The notes under the pieces are model-generated. The model was not told the DNA's origin. It saw nothing but the letters and a program-made list of their open reading frames with translations, and did not search any database. Of a stretch of DNA of 64,000 nucleotides, positions 60,606 through 64,000 are shown piece by piece; the first letter of the stretch is position 1; each line of letters opens with the position of its first letter. Made by a program: the position numbers and the translations under genes. This DNA comes from Populus alba (lineage: Eukaryota > Streptophyta > Magnoliopsida > Malpighiales > Salicaceae): assembly GCF_005239225.2 (NCBI RefSeq), contig NC_133291.1:2604001-2668000 (forward strand), given 5' to 3'.

Positions 60606-63600
60606 ATTAATTACAGCTGCATTTGCCTTTACAAGAAGGTGAATGTTTCGAAGACAAATTCCCCAATCCGTGAATTTATGCTTACTTATTAAACAGCAAT
60701 ATAAAATCATGGAAAAATTACGTTTCCACGCGCATAAGGTGAGGTTATTTTAGACATTCTGAAAAAGTGACGACATGCATGGGACATATGAGAGGCATTT
60801 GTGTCAAATCCAAAAGAGCCAAAAAGTCTATTGGAGCGGCACCCAGACAAAAGAAAAAACCCTGGAGGGTATTTTAGTAAGATAGTACGAAGAAGCCAAC
60901 CACCAAATGTGTGGAGAAGAAAAGCTGAGCATAGAAAGAGAAACCTTAATGGAGACAGGGAGGTCTTGTCAGTTGTCAGTGATAATAATAATGAAACCAG
61001 ACCAATCACATCAATCAGAAAAGGTAAATAGCCTTACAACCAAATCTGGGCCGTTCACTTTCCCCCATCTGGAAACAAGAGGAAAGAACAGTCGGAGGAC
61101 AGGACAGGGGTGATTGGCTTCAAAAAGACAAAAAAAAACACCGAGAATCTTTCGTATCTCCTCACATAGAACCTTTCCTCTTTGGGGTAATCCTTCTTAA
61201 GTACCTTAAAAATCACATTTATTGTATTCCTAACACCCCATTGGTCCCCTCCTCCCCACACTTGGACTGCTCTCGCTCCCAAAATTAAAAAATTACCACA
61301 TCTGTATATACTATTGGGTATATTCATAATGAAATTAGCCACGACAAGGACTCTTTCATCTAGTTAGATACATGCTTTGATGGTCATAACCCACAGAGGT
61401 TACACGTTGACCAACTATATTTATTTTATCTGATTTTGATCAATGGTTGCACGGAAGAGCTGCCATGGAATTAAACCTTTTTAAAAAAAAAAAAAATCTC
61501 CATCTCTATCTTGGGTCACATTGCTCACCTAATTTGAAACCCGAGCCATTGCTCTCCTGCTGTCCTTGGAGAAAGGAAACCTTGACTATCAACTGATTAA
61601 TAAATATTTCGCTCTTATCAAAACTAAGAAATCTGATTTTATTATTTTTTTTAAAAAATAATATTAATTGACGGTCCAGGCAAGACAGTTTCTTTCTATT
61701 TCCTTTTCTTATCTCATGATCAAAGTTGTTATTGTGTAATTGTACATGTCAAATGATATTAAATTTTTTCTTAACAATCTTAAAAATAATAAATTTTTAT
61801 ATTAGCATGATGTATTTTAAAGAATTTAATAATTTTTTCTAGGTAAAAAATCTATATCTTTAACCACTTGATCAATCCCTCAAAACTATACAAAACAATT
61901 TCTATTACATTCATAATTAGTAAGTCTTCATATACTTTACTTTGAATGCATTGAGGTTATACCTGCCTTATCTCTCCAGCGAAGTTACAAACTCTCCCCC
62001 GCTACTTTTTTTTTATAGACTATTTAATATTGTGATATTAATTATTTTTAAAAATATTTTTTCAATGGAAATATGTTTAAATAAATTTTTTATTTTTAAA
62101 AATGTATTCTTGATATTAGCACATTAAAAAAATTTAAAAACATAAAAAAATAATTCAAAACAAATAAAAATATTTTTTAAAAAATAAAAAAATTTAAACA
62201 AAAAACAAAACTTGATATCTATTGATTTTTTTTTCTAATTCTGAAAAACAAACAAACAAAGTATTTATTAATTAGATGTGACACTTAAAAAATTGTGGAC
62301 AGCTCAGCCGAGATTTTTTTTTATTTTTTTGGATTCGAGAAAACTTTATTTTTCTAAAAAAGTATATTTTGTGGGGATCTAGATGAAGTAAAATCCTTAA
62401 CTATTTCAAGTTTTTTATAAAAAATATATCCTGACTCAAACTCAAAACTGTTGTACAGATATCTAAGTGAGATGCTAATACTTAATACCGTATTAAAAGC
62501 ACCGCAAGGCCATTCCACCTGTTTGCAGTTTACGCAGCCTACCTCTCCTTATTCTAGCAAAAAAATAATAATAAATAAAATAATAAAACTCAAGAGGACA
62601 TGATGAACCAAGTCTACTAATCATCGGGTTTACTATCTACTATTCATTTTCCTACTAAAAAATTAAAGGTTGAATTTAAGAAGAAACATTAAAAAAATAA
62701 AATTCTATATGTATACGTTCTAATTAGATCAGAGTATAAATTATATAGTCAAGATCCAGACTTCCTTTTACGAAAAACAAACATCGTAAGCTTAAGAAAA
62801 TATATAAAAACTGATCATGAGAGAATTATATAAAAGTTGGGTATAATTAATAAAGGCATATATTTCCCCACTTTTATAATTAATAAGCTAAAAGTGACGT
62901 TTAAATGCAAATATTAAAAAGACCAAATTGAGCGGTGGTTTATGTTGCTGAAAACATATCTTCTTTATATATAAATATACATTGGATGAACCTAGTTGAT
63001 AATCTAATGTTATAAAACCATGTCAATCAATTTTCCACGCGTCACTAAACATGTCCCATCATTTCATGATTGATGCACTCTTAATTATATCATTTTATAA
63101 GTATAATCATGTTTTTAAATATAAAAATATCTGCATTTCTAATTAATGATTTGTATTTATTTAATGATTGTACAAAGTTTTATTGGTCAATCTATAGTAT
63201 TTATCGGTATTGGTATACGCTCACTTGTAATTTTTCAAGATGTTTTTTGTAAAATTAGCATGAAAAACATAAAAAATTAGTAGAAAAATATAATTCAAAA
63301 AATTATAGTAAAACAACACACTAAATAATATTATCCCTTAAAAATATGAGATAATCAAACTTTAATTTTTTGTCTTAATTGGTTGATTGATTGGATCCGT
63401 TTCTCATTAAAACCATAATTTTATAAAAAAAAATTCAAAATATTACGAGTCAAAATTATTTTTATCCACCTTGCCAAATAAAAAAATAGATTACAATTAA
63501 AAATAGATTTAAAATAGTAATGGGTGATTATAAGTGATCAAGTGTGACTTTGTTATAAATGAATGAGGAACTCCTTAAAGTAGATTACGTGGATGACCAA

Positions 63601-64000
63601 ATAAAATGCATTTTATAAAACAATAAAATAGGTTTAACTAAGAGAAGATCTGGTCGCGCCAAACTGATTAATAATTTTAAAGGTCATCAGTGGATTGCGC
63701 TCGATTTTTGTATAAGAATTTTTAAAATACTGTTTTTTTTAGTAACCACTACGTTGCCACGAGGACCATCAAATCTTTAAATATCAAAATTTTTGATGAG
63801 ATATCTTGATTTTGATAGTTTTGAGATTTTTTTTTAATGTTTATGAAATTAATCAATCAATTCTCGTGATCTTTGCAAATTATTTAATTAGTTGAGCTAA
63901 AAATAATATAATTCAACCATTTAGTGTTTTTAAAATACATCAAACTCTACTATTTTGTCAAAACCTTTTTGTCCCATATCAATTCGCCACTCTTTTATAA
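60606..64000. other. intergenic to the right edge, no gene seen
   Basis: 60700-61350 has near-average base composition and frames on both strands without family resemblance. 62025-62195 is another AT-rich MITE-like stretch (TTGATATTAGCACATTAAAA centre). 62200-64000 is very AT-rich with no coding signal. Confidence 0.45.

Noticed and set aside
60707..61342. Overlapping frames of 68 to 100 codons on both strands
   Set aside because: No family resemblance, frames overlap each other on opposite strands, and no splice or start context favours one.
1..64000. CRISPR arrays, operons, prophage, tRNA or rRNA genes
   Set aside because: No regularly spaced repeats, no bacterial gene organisation and no intact tRNA or rRNA were seen; the window is plant nuclear DNA with intron-containing genes.

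Overview
The window is plant nuclear DNA. Genes are split by short GT-AG introns, the intergenic DNA is very AT-rich, and there are plant-specific regulators (an AP2/TOE factor with a miR172 site, NF-YB), an NPF transporter, a DUF155 RRG/RRL-type protein, and plant-type copia, hAT, MULE, LINE, SINE and MITE relics. Protein style and repeat families resemble poplar or willow (Salicaceae); that placement is inference from recall.

Layout. 1-2031 (-): N-terminal 677 codons of a large acidic protein that runs off the left edge. 2.3-7.2 kb: AT-rich repeats, a ~240 bp direct duplication and an AT/GT microsatellite. 7221-8927 (-): RRM RNA-binding protein in five coding exons. 12784-13002 (-): a small secreted-looking peptide with eight mature cysteines, family not recognised. 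13.1-19.5 kb: no gene seen; one MITE-like element. 19542-23619 (-): NF-YB gene with a 6-nt microexon and a non-autonomous hAT element in its 2.8 kb last intron. 27011-28282 (+): two-exon protein with a C-terminal RRM-like domain.

28.9-43.1 kb is a transposon and duplication zone. A dead copia fragment is split by a hAT element with a clean 8-bp target duplication. Next come one intact-looking NPF2/NAXT-like transporter (31257-33821, -) and at least three broken relatives (exon 3 only; exon 4 fused to exon 3 plus a piece of exon 2; exon 2 plus exon 1), with two paralogous LINE-like blocks and a decayed copy of the 3' end of the neighbouring RRL gene. The array therefore grew by segmental duplication that took in flanking DNA.

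44400-48045 (-): intact RRG/RRL-type DUF155 gene with a decayed plastid clpP fragment in an intron. 49812-53094 (-): TOE/RAP2.7-type AP2 transcription factor (505 aa, ten exons) with EAR-like motifs and a miR172 target site. 53.1-64 kb: no intact gene; SINE and MITE-like copies, microsatellites and a decayed MuDR-type transposase.

The genes look like ordinary independent plant loci and do not form a pathway. I saw no coherent undescribed multi-gene system. The most novel-looking items are the 8-Cys peptide, the NPF/RRL duplication mosaic, the NF-YB microexon and the intronic plastid fragment.
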